Below, one piece after another: positions 33,782 through 44,144 of a stretch of 64,000 bases of DNA (position 1 is its first letter; each line of letters starts with the position of its first letter). The notes beneath the pieces are model-generated. The model was given only the letters and a program-made list of their open reading frames with translations. It had not been told where the DNA came from and searched no databases. Source of the stretch: Drechslerella dactyloides (lineage: Eukaryota; Ascomycota; Orbiliomycetes; Orbiliales; Orbiliaceae); the NCBI GenBank assembly GCA_020064725.1, contig JAGTWJ010000001.1, positions 5,890,001 through 5,954,000 of the forward strand, given 5' to 3'. The position numbers were made by a program, and so were the translations under genes.

Positions 33782-34946
33782 GAGGCTCGAACGACGGCCC
33801 GTTTTTTCTTCACCCTTTCACCCTGTCTATAATTCCTTATACTTTTAATAGTACCCGTATTCGAGAAGGAAAGGCGTTTCCGTTATCCTCAAAAGACAGC
33901 GTAACGATCGTTTATGATTCGATTCTGGCATCCGTACCTTCCCAATATGCATGCATCCGCCGCTGTTCTTTTGCCCACGACAACCATTCAAAGGACTGCG
34001 ACACCTGATACCGTCTCATTTTTGTTTTCTTTGTGTATATATTTGAACTCCGCGAGATGCCCGTTAGCGTCGCCTGCTGCTGCGCATCCAACTTTTCTTC
34101 CGACAAACATTTAAATTCAGGCACGTTGTATCATCGAGCTTATTGAACACGCTGCCGTATTTCTAATTCTCCAACGTGAGCTCGAAATACAAAACACCTT
34201 ACCATCGATTAATTAATTCCGAGTTCATTGTCCTGGGCTTCCTATAGTCGTTGCCATCAGCGTTTCTTTTCTTCCGGTCGACATGTCGAGCATACACACG
34301 TATATACATATGTGGACTCTTTGTAGCTACTAGTATTATAACATACCCACTTTTCCTTGCTTTTCAATTTTCTTTGTCCTGCAAGCAAAATGTTGCACTG
34401 TTGCACATACACACAGGCTATAATTTTTAGTTAGTGGGCTGGCATTGTTCGACCAGCGCGACTGGACGCATTGACGACTGTTGTCGACGACCCCGAAGAC
34501 AGTCGAGAGCGATCCAGGAAGTCAAGCGGTCATCCAATCAAACGACGAGCTGCGCGGCAGCCTCAATTTCCCCCTCATTGAATCGTAGAATTCCAGAATC
34601 TTTGGACGTGGACGTGAATGTTGTAAATTGTGCGTTGTCGACTCGTTCCCGCCTGTGGCCAGCTGTCGGAACCTCCAATTGCAGGGCACGACCGCGGCCG
34701 AGCTCATCCCCGTCATTGCTAATCTCATCTGACAGCTCCTCGAGATACAGCTCGGACGTCACTTCTCTTCGCCCTGGTCCGCATCGACACTAGTCTAACA
34801 TCAAGAGGCCCCGCGTTGCATCGATAATACAACTTCAAATGACCTGACTTCATTACACCACCACTTCGCATCCCCCGCAGCGCGCCCTATCTTTCCTTCC
34901 ACTTCTCTTTCTTGCTGTCGCCTGCTTCGGCGCCTCCAATTCTCTC
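33782..34946. other. Intergenic region
   Basis: AT-rich 3' flank, then the upstream region of the GH47 gene. Open frames at 34.4-34.8 kb overlap on both strands. No feature is supported. Confidence 0.6.
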
Positions 34947-37900
34947 ATGAGGTTCGACTCGACCGTCCTCGTCCTGCTGGGCACCCTTCTGCAGCCATGT
35001 CTGTGCATGCCCCAGTCGCACATCCACAACCTGCGGAGCGAGGCGCATGCCATGTTCCACCACGGCTACGACGCCTATCTTAGATTCGCCTTTCCAGCCG
35101 ACGAGGTTGCTATCCCCCTGCCCATTGTACTACCTACCACCAGTAACCGAATTGGTCTTCCATCATGCGCATGCAACTATCAACGGTGTACATGCAGCTA
35201 ACCCGCGCCGGTTTTCTCTCCAGTAGATCAGGCCGCTGAGCTGCATCCCGCTCTCGCGCGACAACCAGCCGGAGAACTTTGCCCTAAACGACGTGTTGGG
35301 AAACTACTCCGTCACAGCCGTCGACTCGCTTTCCGCCCTCGCGATACTCTCCCATACCTCCGCCCACTCGCACGAGCAGTTCTGGCGCACGGTGCAGAAC
35401 ATTGTCGAAATCTACTACCCTTCGGGTTTCGACCGCGATGCGAAGGTTCAGGTATTCGAAACGGTGATCAGAGGCGTTGGCGGCCTTGTTTCCGCGCACG
35501 AATTCGCAATCGGGCTGCTGCCGATGGCGGGGACACCGGGCGTGGGGATCAATGGGTGGAAGTACGAAAACCAACTACTACATCTGGCGCACGACCTTGC
35601 GACGAGGTTGTTACCTGCCTTCACGACAAATACGGGACTACCGTACCCGCGAGTGAATTTAAGGTACGGATGCGTCAATCGGCGTCCGAAGAATAAGGAA
35701 CAGGGGGAAGACGACGAGAAGTGCGGCAAGGACGACGAGGAGGCGGAGAAAGCCGGGTTCAAGCCAATGTGGACTGAGAGGACGGAGACATGTGCGGCCG
35801 GCGCGGGAAGCTTGACGTTGGAGCTTTCCACCTTGAGCAGACTGCTGCAGCGGTTCAAGGAAGATCATCCGGATAAAGTCGAGGAGCTGAAGAAGGCGAA
35901 ATGCGGACTGAGGCAGAAATGGGACGACGTTGAGATATTCGAGAGAGTCTCGCAGGCCGCCTTCTGGTCGGTATGGGAGCGGAGGAGCGAGCTCAACCTC
36001 GTGGGTGCAGGCCTTGATGCCGTCACGGGCGCCTGGGAGCAGCAGAGCGGATCTCTGGCCGGCGTAAGTAGTCTATCCAGTTCTCACCATGCTCTACCTG
36101 CTGCATTTCCCACCATCACAAAAAAAAAAACACCTCCCACTGAGCCGCCGTGCGCGCATCCAGACAAGAGGTTATTCTATTTTATTCTTTTCAGTCTTCT
36201 GAGGTTTCTGATACATAGTTCTTCATAACCTTCAGATTGGCGCATCCACAGACTCGTTCTTCGAGTATGCCATGAAGACTTACATTCTTCTCTCAGCGTC
36301 TCCTACAGTTCCGTCTCTCGCGAATCCGGAGCCGTCGCCGCCGCAGGCGTACCTAGACGCGTTTGAACTGGCGGCTGCAGCGATTAATAAATACATGCTT
36401 GTGGACTCGCCGGCGGTGTTTTACCAGGGCGTGCATATGCAGACTGGCGACGCGATGGTGCAGTGGGTCGATAGCTTGAGCGCGTTCTGGCCGGGAGTGC
36501 TGGTGCTTGCCGGGAACGTTTCGGCGGCCGAGAAGGCTTGCCTCTTGTGAGTTTGGAGTTTTACAGAAAGATGCGCGAAGAGTAGCGTATCGAATGCGGG
36601 AACTGATGATGCGGTATTCTGGACAGTTACACTGCGCTGTGGCAAAGGCATCAGGCGCTTCCGGAACGGTATATACCTGCCAGGCAAATCGTCGCTCTGC
36701 AGTGGTGGCCTGGGCGGCCTGAATTTGCGGAAAGCGTATACTACCTGTACCGTGCGACGAGGGACGTCTGGTATCTCCGCGTCGGCGAGATGATATTAAG
36801 AGATATCCAACGCCGGTGCTGGGGCCGATGCGGCTGGGGAGGGCTCCAGGATGTCCGAAGCGGCGAGGTTTCCGATCGCATGGAGAGCTTTGTGCTTAGT
36901 GAAACGGCCGCCTATCTCTATCTCCTGTTCGATGACGGTATGCAGGCGCTTATCACGTCGGTAGAATTGACGTATGCTAACTGTGGAACCAGACCACCCG
37001 TTGCATAAAGGCGATCGGCCTTGGGTTTTCACGACGGAAGGCCATCCTATTATCATGCCGCCGCAGACGCGCATCCGTGGGAAGCGAAGTGCCATCCGGA
37101 ATACAGAACTTCACATGCGTCGCCAGGGATACGGTCGGATCAAGGCCAGTTCTTGCGAGAACCCCAAGATGCTCAAGCAGGAGCCCGCTGTCGAAGCGTT
37201 GTTTTCTCGAGTGGCCTCACGAACGGATACATTCCACTCATATAATGCCGTGGGACTGAACCTCCTGCCACAGTATGTTCCCCGACAACCTACAAGAATA
37301 ACACTCTTGGACGACGAGAACACGGTGCAGGAGTTTGGTTACTACAACGACAAGGATGAGGAGAATCCGTACCGGTATCTGATACCGTATTCACCAACGA
37401 ACGGGAGCTTCTACCCCTGGACGCTGCCGCCGGAGATCATCTCGCCGATGGCATACTGTGGAAAACTGCCCAACGAAAATAAACTCGATTTGGTGTTTTC
37501 CGTAACGCAGACGAAGCCTGGCGAGGCTCCACCGCCCGGCTGGGTCAACATCAGAGGCGGAGTTCTGATCAACTCTCTAAGCGGACTGCGGCTCGGGTTT
37601 GAGAAGCAGCTCGTGGAAGACAGAATCGAGTACTTTATAACAAAGATTGGAGACCGGGTTATGGGAAAGGATGAAATCGTGGTGATCGACAAGAATAATA
37701 TCGATACTCTCCACATCGACGGCGGCATCCGCTTCCAGACATCGAAAGACGAAGGTTACGAGGTCGTTTTCGACTACGAGATAGAGCACGACCCAAAGCC
37801 TACGCCCACATCCACCGCGACGAAAGACTCCCTCCTCAAGGACAAAAGGTTCGAAATCAAACTCGACGGCGAGGAGATCTCTGACGAGATACGCGACCAG

Positions 37901-38605
37901 GTAGAGCAGCTCATCCGCGACAACATCCTGCGGAATCGACCCGTGGACACTACGAATACCGCACCGCAGCGAACACTCACCGCGCAGCCACTCGTCCCTA
38001 AGACCAACCGATTCCTCGTCCGGCGCCACCTCCACGCGATCCTCGGATCGGGAATCGGCGCCGTCGAACCTCCCCCGCTAACCAGCAAAACGCACTCCCT
38101 CCTCCGCTCCATGGTCCACGTGGCCCCGTCGCCAACGCTGCCCTGGCGGTCGGTCTACGTCGCCGGACTAGCCTGCGACCAGCCGCTGCCGTCCATCGCA
38201 GCGACGTACCCCGTCATCCTATTCAAGCGGGGCAAATGCCCGTTCTCGCAAAAGATGAGCAACGTGCCCACGTCCAGCGCCGTAAAGCTCGCTATCGTCG
38301 TAAACTTTGACGAGTCGGTGCCGACGCACGCGGAGTACCAGGCCGTCGTGGACTTTGACGGCGGCGGCGGCGTCAACGATTGGGTCGCGCTGCGGGACGA
38401 CCATTTGATACGCCCGCTGCTGGATCGGTATCAGGTGGACTCGCGCAACGGGCAGAGGAGGAAGAATCCGGTTGCGTTGGTGTTCGTGGGCGGCGGGGAG
38501 GCGACGTATCGGGCGCTGGCGGAGGCGCAGGGGGTCGGGTTACGGGAGCGGTGGAAGGTGACGTTGGACGGGTTGTTGGTGGGGAATATGGTGCCTGTGG
38601 TGTGA
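34947..38605 (+). CDS. MNL1: ER degradation-enhancing alpha-mannosidase-like protein (GH47 plus PA domain)
   Basis: Five exons: 34947-35105, 35227-36063, 36236-36546, 36627-36937 and 36993-38605, encoding 1076 aa. A signal peptide (MRFDSTVLVLLGTLLQPCLC) precedes the GH47 (alpha/alpha)7 domain, about residues 30-570. The landmarks are LRSEAHAMFHHGYDAY, LGNYSVTAVDSLSAL, FETVIRGVGGL with Glu131, RPEFAESVYYLYRATRDVWY, and the calcium-site TTEGHP around Thr554. The CENP/LLPQY region follows. A protease-associated (PA) domain lies near residues 900-1040 (YPVILFKRGKCPFSQKM). This layout matches EDEM3/Mnl1-type enzymes, which trim mannose on misfolded glycoproteins and mark them for ER-associated degradation. 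No KDEL-like retrieval signal is present (the C-terminus is NMVPVV). In intron 1 the acceptor must be the second AG (CAGTAG), because the first would expose a stop. Confidence 0.92.
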
Positions 38606-39684
38606 TTGAAGGTCGACTGTGTATAGGATGGTGGTGCACTGGGGATGGCCAGGTAGGTAAGGCTGACATATCTGTAGAGACTCGGCGGCGTTGGCTTCAA
38701 GCTGGCTGAGCTGAAATGCATGTTTATATTTAATTTAGTTTGCATTGTACGTAGCCTAGTTTAAGATTGTGTATACAGGTAGGGAATTGGATGAAGTGAA
38801 GTTGGTTGCCCCATGCGTGTATATATTATGAAGCGGATGCGAGATAGACCGGTTGGTCGAATATTTACGAAGTATACATATGACTGCAACACTACTAAGG
38901 TCCCGAGCGAAAGGCTGCTGAAGGTAGACCCAATTAAGAGACTCTGAGTATTGCCGTAACAGCAGTTAACAGAAGCGCTAACAAAAGGTAGCAGCACCTT
39001 CAGGTGTCCTTTCTATGAAGGAGAAAGATATTGGTATTTAGTATAATGGAGTCAGGTGTGAACGCTGCTGCGCAGCCTCCAAGTCGTGATCAATCAGACA
39101 GTGGCAGACTGGATCTATAGAGGGAGTGTCTAAGATAGTATGCGAACGGTGATGATGATGATTATGATGATTATTGGACTGGTACCATGGTGCACTATAT
39201 CAAAATACAGCGAGTCCGCCTCCTGTGCCATCCGGTGGAGCACAAGGTAGAAGATAAAAGCAAAGGACTAACTCGTGTAGAAATTGCCTTCCCGCCTTGC
39301 CTTTACAGCACAAGCAAGTAGTAGTATGCAAGCAGACCCGGCCCTAAGCTTTAATTAGTAGTAAACCAAATGATAAATTCAAGATTTTCATTAGGAAGAT
39401 CTGCTGGTATATCTAAAATATAAAAATATTCTAAATGGAGCCAACTCAGCGCTCTGCTCCCCCCTCCTCACCTCTCATCTCTCACTTCTTTTCCTCCTCC
39501 TTCCCCCTCGCTTCTCGCTCTCTCCCATCTTTCTCCCGCCACGACACTGCACTGCAAGCAAGTTCCCGAGCAATTGGTCATCTCCTCGGGCCCTTATCTT
39601 TTTTATACAAAGCTAGTTATCCTTCGCATAGCTGCCAATCAATGGCACCCTAGCTGAAAAGATCGGGTTCCTCTCATTCTCGAA
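38606..39684. other. AT-rich intergenic region
   Basis: Contains a GAT-type microrepeat at about 39150-39175 and a very AT-rich patch at about 39355-39435, followed by a CT-rich segment (39460-39545) that could be the leader of the candidate micro-gene. Confidence 0.55.
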
Positions 39685-40000
39685 ATGGTCGATCTTAACA
39701 AGGTAACAGTACCCAAGATACTCAAATATCTAACAAGTTACTAAAAATGAACTTTGAATAGATGACGGCTTCAATGAATGTGTCTCTCAAGTTCTTGCTC
39801 GGCGGAATGGGCATAACATTTGCCGGCGGCACACGAGTAAGCGGCTGTATATCTACTGTTGCAAGGCATTTAACCTTCAAATTTGATCGACTGACACTTC
39901 GTCTTATCTATAGCTTCTTGCGTGGTGTGTGCCGGAACTGATCAAGAAACAGGAATCAAAAGGATACCTAACTGTGGCTCAATTGATAGAGCCCGTATGA
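39685..40000 (+). CDS. Candidate three-exon micro-gene, 59 aa, one hydrophobic segment
   Basis: Exons 39685-39702, 39762-39836 and 39914-40000, too short to appear as a long open frame. Both introns (59 and 77 nt) are phase 0 with consensus ends (GTAACA...AATAG with a CTAAC box; GTAAGC...CTATAG with an ACTGAC box). The product starts MVDLNKMTASMNVSLKF, has a hydrophobic stretch (FLLGGMGITFAGGTRLLAW) and an amphipathic tail (VPELIKKQESKGYLTVAQLI). A CT-rich leader precedes the ATG. I do not recognise the sequence; the size and layout resemble small single-pass mitochondrial inner-membrane or ER proteins. The last 26 nt overlap a tRNA-like module, which weakens or complicates the call. Confidence 0.4.
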
Positions 40001-40055
40001 AGGACTTCGGTCCTTGTAGCATACGAGATTCTCGGTTCAAGTCTCTGCAACGCCA
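39968..40055 (+). other. tRNA-like module (box A and box B spaced 59 nt, degenerate arms)
   Basis: A box A match (TGGCTCAATTG, 39975-39985) lies inside a perfect 5-bp D-arm (GGCTC/GAGCC). A box B match (GGTTCAAGTCT) starts at 40034. Between them a 6-bp stem (CGTATG/CATACG, 39994-39999/40020-40025) encloses a perfect UUCG-capped hairpin (AAGGAC/GTCCTT, 40000-40015). The acceptor ends do not pair, the T-arm has two mismatches, and position 33 is not T. It is therefore not a functional tRNA by inspection; a tRNA-derived pseudogene or SINE head is possible. Confidence 0.4.
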
Positions 40056-40911
40056 TGCAACCGCGAAGACACTCGGAACTTATGCGACATATTCTCACAA
40101 TATATGGACAGAATCTTGTGCCGAATGCACGCCGCAAGAATGAAAGCTGGAGCAATGTCTCCCGCAGGTCATACTCACCGGCGCTTATATATTGAAGTCT
40201 ACAATACACCAGTGTAATTAATGGGTGTCTTGGATTTGCTGTCTTGGATCATGGGGTTCAATAGCGGGCGTTTCTATGGCGGGGGTCTTTATTGCAGGCG
40301 TTTCCTTCGATCGGGGTTTTTATCACGGATGTCTTTATTGCGAGTGACTGTTTTTGGCTCGTATTTACACGCCTACTGTATTGTATGTATGCAGGGTGCG
40401 GTACGTAGTACTGGGTCCCTGAGAATCAAGGATGCAGGTGCAATAAGAACTGGCTTATCATGCTACGATAGTGCTTCTTTGTGGCAGTTTCCTCTTTAGA
40501 AGATGCAACAGTTCCTCCAATCTGAACGACTGTTCGTTCGTGTCCAATCGCGTTTTTGGCGCATTCACGATAGTTCGATGGAAGAATAGTGAAAATTATA
40601 TTACGCTTTCGGCTTCAAAATCGCGGACGGACGTCTTCGGCGAGAAGTAACGAAAATACCCATCGACTATCCCGCCGGTATTGACGCGAAAAGGCTACGA
40701 GGACGTCTGGAGAATGTATTGAGGTGGCACAGAGGCTCCCGAACATACGCGGCGATGACTAAGCCAATCCTTCAACCTCCGACTATCGGACGCAACCCAA
40801 CCGCAGTGAGACTTTTAAATTTTGCTGCCTCCAAACCGCGACTCAACAGCAAATTTTCTCCAAACTAACGAATTGAGGTCAATTACCACGAACTCACAAG
40901 ATATCTTCACC
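40001..40911. other. Intergenic region upstream of LYS9
   Basis: Holds the tRNA-like module, a directly repeated TGTCTTGGAT (40226 and 40240), the 16-nt imperfect tandem repeat at 40264-40343, and the LYS9 promoter. No further gene is seen. Confidence 0.55.
40264..40343. repeat. Imperfect 16-nt tandem repeat (about five units)
   Basis: Successive 16-nt blocks share a G-run followed by a T-rich end (for example GCGGGCGTTTCTATGG, CGGGGGTCTTTATTGC, CGGGGTTTTTATCACG). The divergence between units is high, so this may be an old minisatellite. Confidence 0.45.
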
Positions 40912-43064
40912 ATGGCATCTCACAAGTATGTACCGGCTTACCCCGCATCGACGACGTGCTAATTGTACTCACAATGTTCGCTATGCCAGGGTGTTGCTGC
41001 TCGGCTCTGGGTTCGTCGCGAGACCCACGCTTGATATCCTCTGCGAATCCGGGGTCGCTGTGACTGTAGGTATGTGCTACAAAGCCAAAACTACACATCT
41101 TTTGTAAAGTAACTAGGGTACTGATGCTTTGGCTACAGCTTGCAGGACTCTCGAATCTGCAAAGTCGCTGTCCGCCGGCGTTAAGAATGCGACAGCCATC
41201 TCGCTTGATGTTACGGACGACAACGCATTGGATGCCGAGCTTGCGAAGCACGATCTTGTCATCAGCTTGATCCCGTACACGTTCCACGCAACCGTCATCA
41301 AGTCTGCGATTCGGCAGAAGAAGCATGTTGTTACCACGAGCTATGTTTCGCCCACGATGATGGAGCTGGATCAGCAGTGCAAGGATGCTGGCATCACGGT
41401 TATGAATGAAATTGGATTAGGTAAGTCATATTCCTTTCTAAAGGTTTCTCCCTCGTCCTTTCAAGAGTGATGTATATTGACTTTTTGTGCAGATCCAGGC
41501 ATTGATCATTTATGTAAGGATCCTGTTATGCTTGAAGGATCAAGCTAGAAGGGAAAGATATTGATTTTAGTAGACGCTGTCAAGACTATTGAGGAGGTTC
41601 ACAGTGAGGGGGGAAAGATTACGTCTTTCTTATCATACTGTGGAGGTCTCCCGGCACCAGAGAATTCTGGTAATCCTCTCGGATACAAGTTCTCATGGTA
41701 CGTCCAACAGAAATTTTCAACATAAATGTGATCCGGAGCCATTTTTTTGTGCTGATATATGGGTTTAGGTCGCCTCGTGGCGTCCTGCTTGCATTGAGGA
41801 ATCCTGCAAGCTTTTGGCAAGATGGGAAGATTGTTAATGTAGCAGGCCCAGGTAAGGATTCTCGCACCCGACAATTGATATTCCAAAACCATATCAGCGG
41901 CATAGCACTTTTGGGAAGACAAATACTAACGGATTTCTACGAAAGACCTGATGGCCACTGCCAAGCCTTATCACATATACCCAGGTAAATCTCATTTCTC
42001 CGATATATTCAGCCTCCTTTGGTGAATTGGTGGCATTAACGCCTGAGGCCTGTAGGATTCGCGTTCGTTGCGTACCCCAACAGAGACTCTACCGGATACA
42101 AGGAGCGCTACAACATCCCCGAAGCGCAGACTATCGTTAGGTACACATCTTGAGTCAAAGACTTATCGCTATCTACATTCCATACTAATTGGCGGATAGA
42201 GGAACTCTGAGATACGGCGGCTTCCCGGAATTCGTCAAGGTTCTGGTTGACATAGGATTCCTCAAAGACGAGGAACAAAGCTACTGCAAGCAGGCGATTC
42301 CCTGGAAGGAGGCCACGCAGAAGCTTCTTACTGCCCCATCGTCGGACGAGAAGGACCTCATTGCGTCTATCGTTGCCAAGACTACCTTTAAGGACGACCA
42401 GCAAAAAGAACACATCATCGGTGGCCTGAGGTGGCTTGGAATATTTTCGTCCGAAAATGTAAGCACACCCAGCACGATATCCTGGTATCAGTGTTTACTA
42501 ACACCGCGGGTCGAAGATCATTCCGAGAGGGAACCCGCTGGACACTTTGTGCGCTACGCTCGAGAAGAAAATGCAGTTTGGCGAAGGAGAACGCGACCTA
42601 GTAATGTAAGCTGAAGACGCGCATAATCTGGCGTTTGCAGAGATGCAGTACTAACGTTTCCAAAGACTACAGCACAAGTTCGAGGTCGAGTTGAAAGATG
42701 GCACAAAGCAAACCAGACTTTCAACCCTTTGCGAGTATGGTAGCACCGAATCAGGTGGCTACTCTGCAATGGCTAAACTTGGTGAGTACTTCAACCCTCT
42801 TGAATAATTATATATGTCGACTAACCGGCTGCCTTAGTTGGCATCCCATGTGCGGTTGCTGTTAAGCAAGTTTTGGACGGCACGCTAGCGGAGAAAGGCA
42901 TCCTCGCCCCGATGAGTAGCAAGATCAACGATCCTCTGATAAAAGAGCTTAAGGTTAGTATTTGCGACTTGATGTTGAACAGAGTGTGAATTTGACGTGC
43001 TGATGGTTTTTCTTTGGCATAGAGCAAATATGGTATCTTTTGCAAGGAGGAGATCATCGAATAA
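40912..43064 (+). CDS. LYS9: Saccharopine dehydrogenase (NADP+, L-glutamate-forming)
   Basis: Thirteen exons: 40912-40925, 40990-41069, 41139-41420, 41493-41513, 41574-41697, 41769-41851, 41946-41984, 42056-42140, 42200-42458, 42517-42605, 42666-42781, 42838-42953 and 43023-43064. They encode 449 aa, the usual length. All twelve introns are 56-94 nt with GT-AG ends, and every join restores the family sequence. Landmarks are the Rossmann start [15 protein letters not shown], then [67 protein letters not shown] and [12 protein letters not shown]. The enzyme joins aminoadipate semialdehyde with glutamate using NADPH, the next-to-last step of fungal lysine synthesis in the cytosol. One exon is 14 nt and one is 21 nt. 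At intron 4 the acceptor must be the second TAG (TTTAGTAG). Confidence 0.93.
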
Positions 43065-44144
43065 TGGAGTAGGAGATTTCCGCCACGACAATTATTATGT
43101 CCAACGGTAGAAATCAAGTTAGCAGATCATATAAGTGGATAGATTACGAGTCATTGTGCATTTGTCATGCATGGCCTGAAACTCGGAACATGCATCGAAT
43201 ATCAAATGGCTGCTTACAATCGCGCGAGGAATTGCACTTGATTGTGTTACGGGAGATTGCACTTGATTGTGTTACAATATTAGCTATAATTTCAAACTGA
43301 AACTTCCCAGAGTATATCAGTAAATATGTACCAACTAGATGAGTTTGATTTTATATCGGTTTACCTAGGTCACTGGGCGGACGGCTACTGGACCGTCCGT
43401 TATGGGTTAGGTCTATCTAGTACATAGTCACTGTGTATTTTTCCTGTCTATTGCTTCTATCTTCTCTCACAATTATACTACGGGGTACGGCGCCATATTA
43501 CATTCGAAACTTGAAGCTGTAGAGAGATGCTCCCACTTGGAATCGATATCTAGTAGAGGCCGAGTAAATATAGGCTTCGAGTTTGTAGGGCTCTATCAGA
43601 ACATCTGAATCATCGTCCTGGAAATATTAACGCCTGTGGGGTGATCTATTTTCGTACATGACTTACAGTTTTCAATTTCATAAACGGTCCAATCAGAATA
43701 GTCTTGGGGACGCTGTGCCGCAGCTTCCAGTTAGAGGCGTCAGTTGTCTGAACGAGCGGCGAGGCTGAAGGAAATCTAACACTCTACTATAAGAGGATTT
43801 TACTACCCCGCTTCTGTTCTGGTCTCGTAAACTAGACTCTCCTATTTACACTGTGTGGGTTTGGCTTGCGAGACCATTCTGTTCCCTTGCAAGAAGATTT
43901 TACCTAGTCTCGGGGACGCTACGTCCCTACCCTCTCTGTAACCTTTTACGCGGGCTTAGCTTCTCCATATTAATATTTAGACACAGCTGCTCTATGGTTA
44001 CACTAATACCGTGCGCATCTTGAATATCACCCAACAACGGTAATGTAATTAATGAAGTTTCGCTATGTTACTAAATCAATGGTGATGGAGGTCTTGTGCA
44101 CTGACCATCGAGTAAAGAGTTTCTAGCTTCCTCAGTTCCCTACA
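43065..44144. other. Intergenic region with small repeats
   Basis: A 20-nt perfect direct repeat at 43231-43250 and 43256-43275, a 7-bp inverted repeat at 43378-43399 and a 6-bp one at 43913-43927. The GGGGACGCT string also occurs at about 43708. These could be remnants of a small mobile element, but no ends or target duplication can be shown. Confidence 0.5.
43231..43275. repeat. Two perfect 20-nt direct repeats, period 25
   Basis: ATTGCACTTGATTGTGTTAC occurs twice, separated by GGGAG, just downstream of LYS9. Confidence 0.9.

Noticed and set aside
41514..41573. Apparent stop or break in LYS9 after DHL
   Set aside because: Using the second of two adjacent acceptors (TTTAGTAG) restores [13 protein letters not shown] in frame, so the gene is intact.
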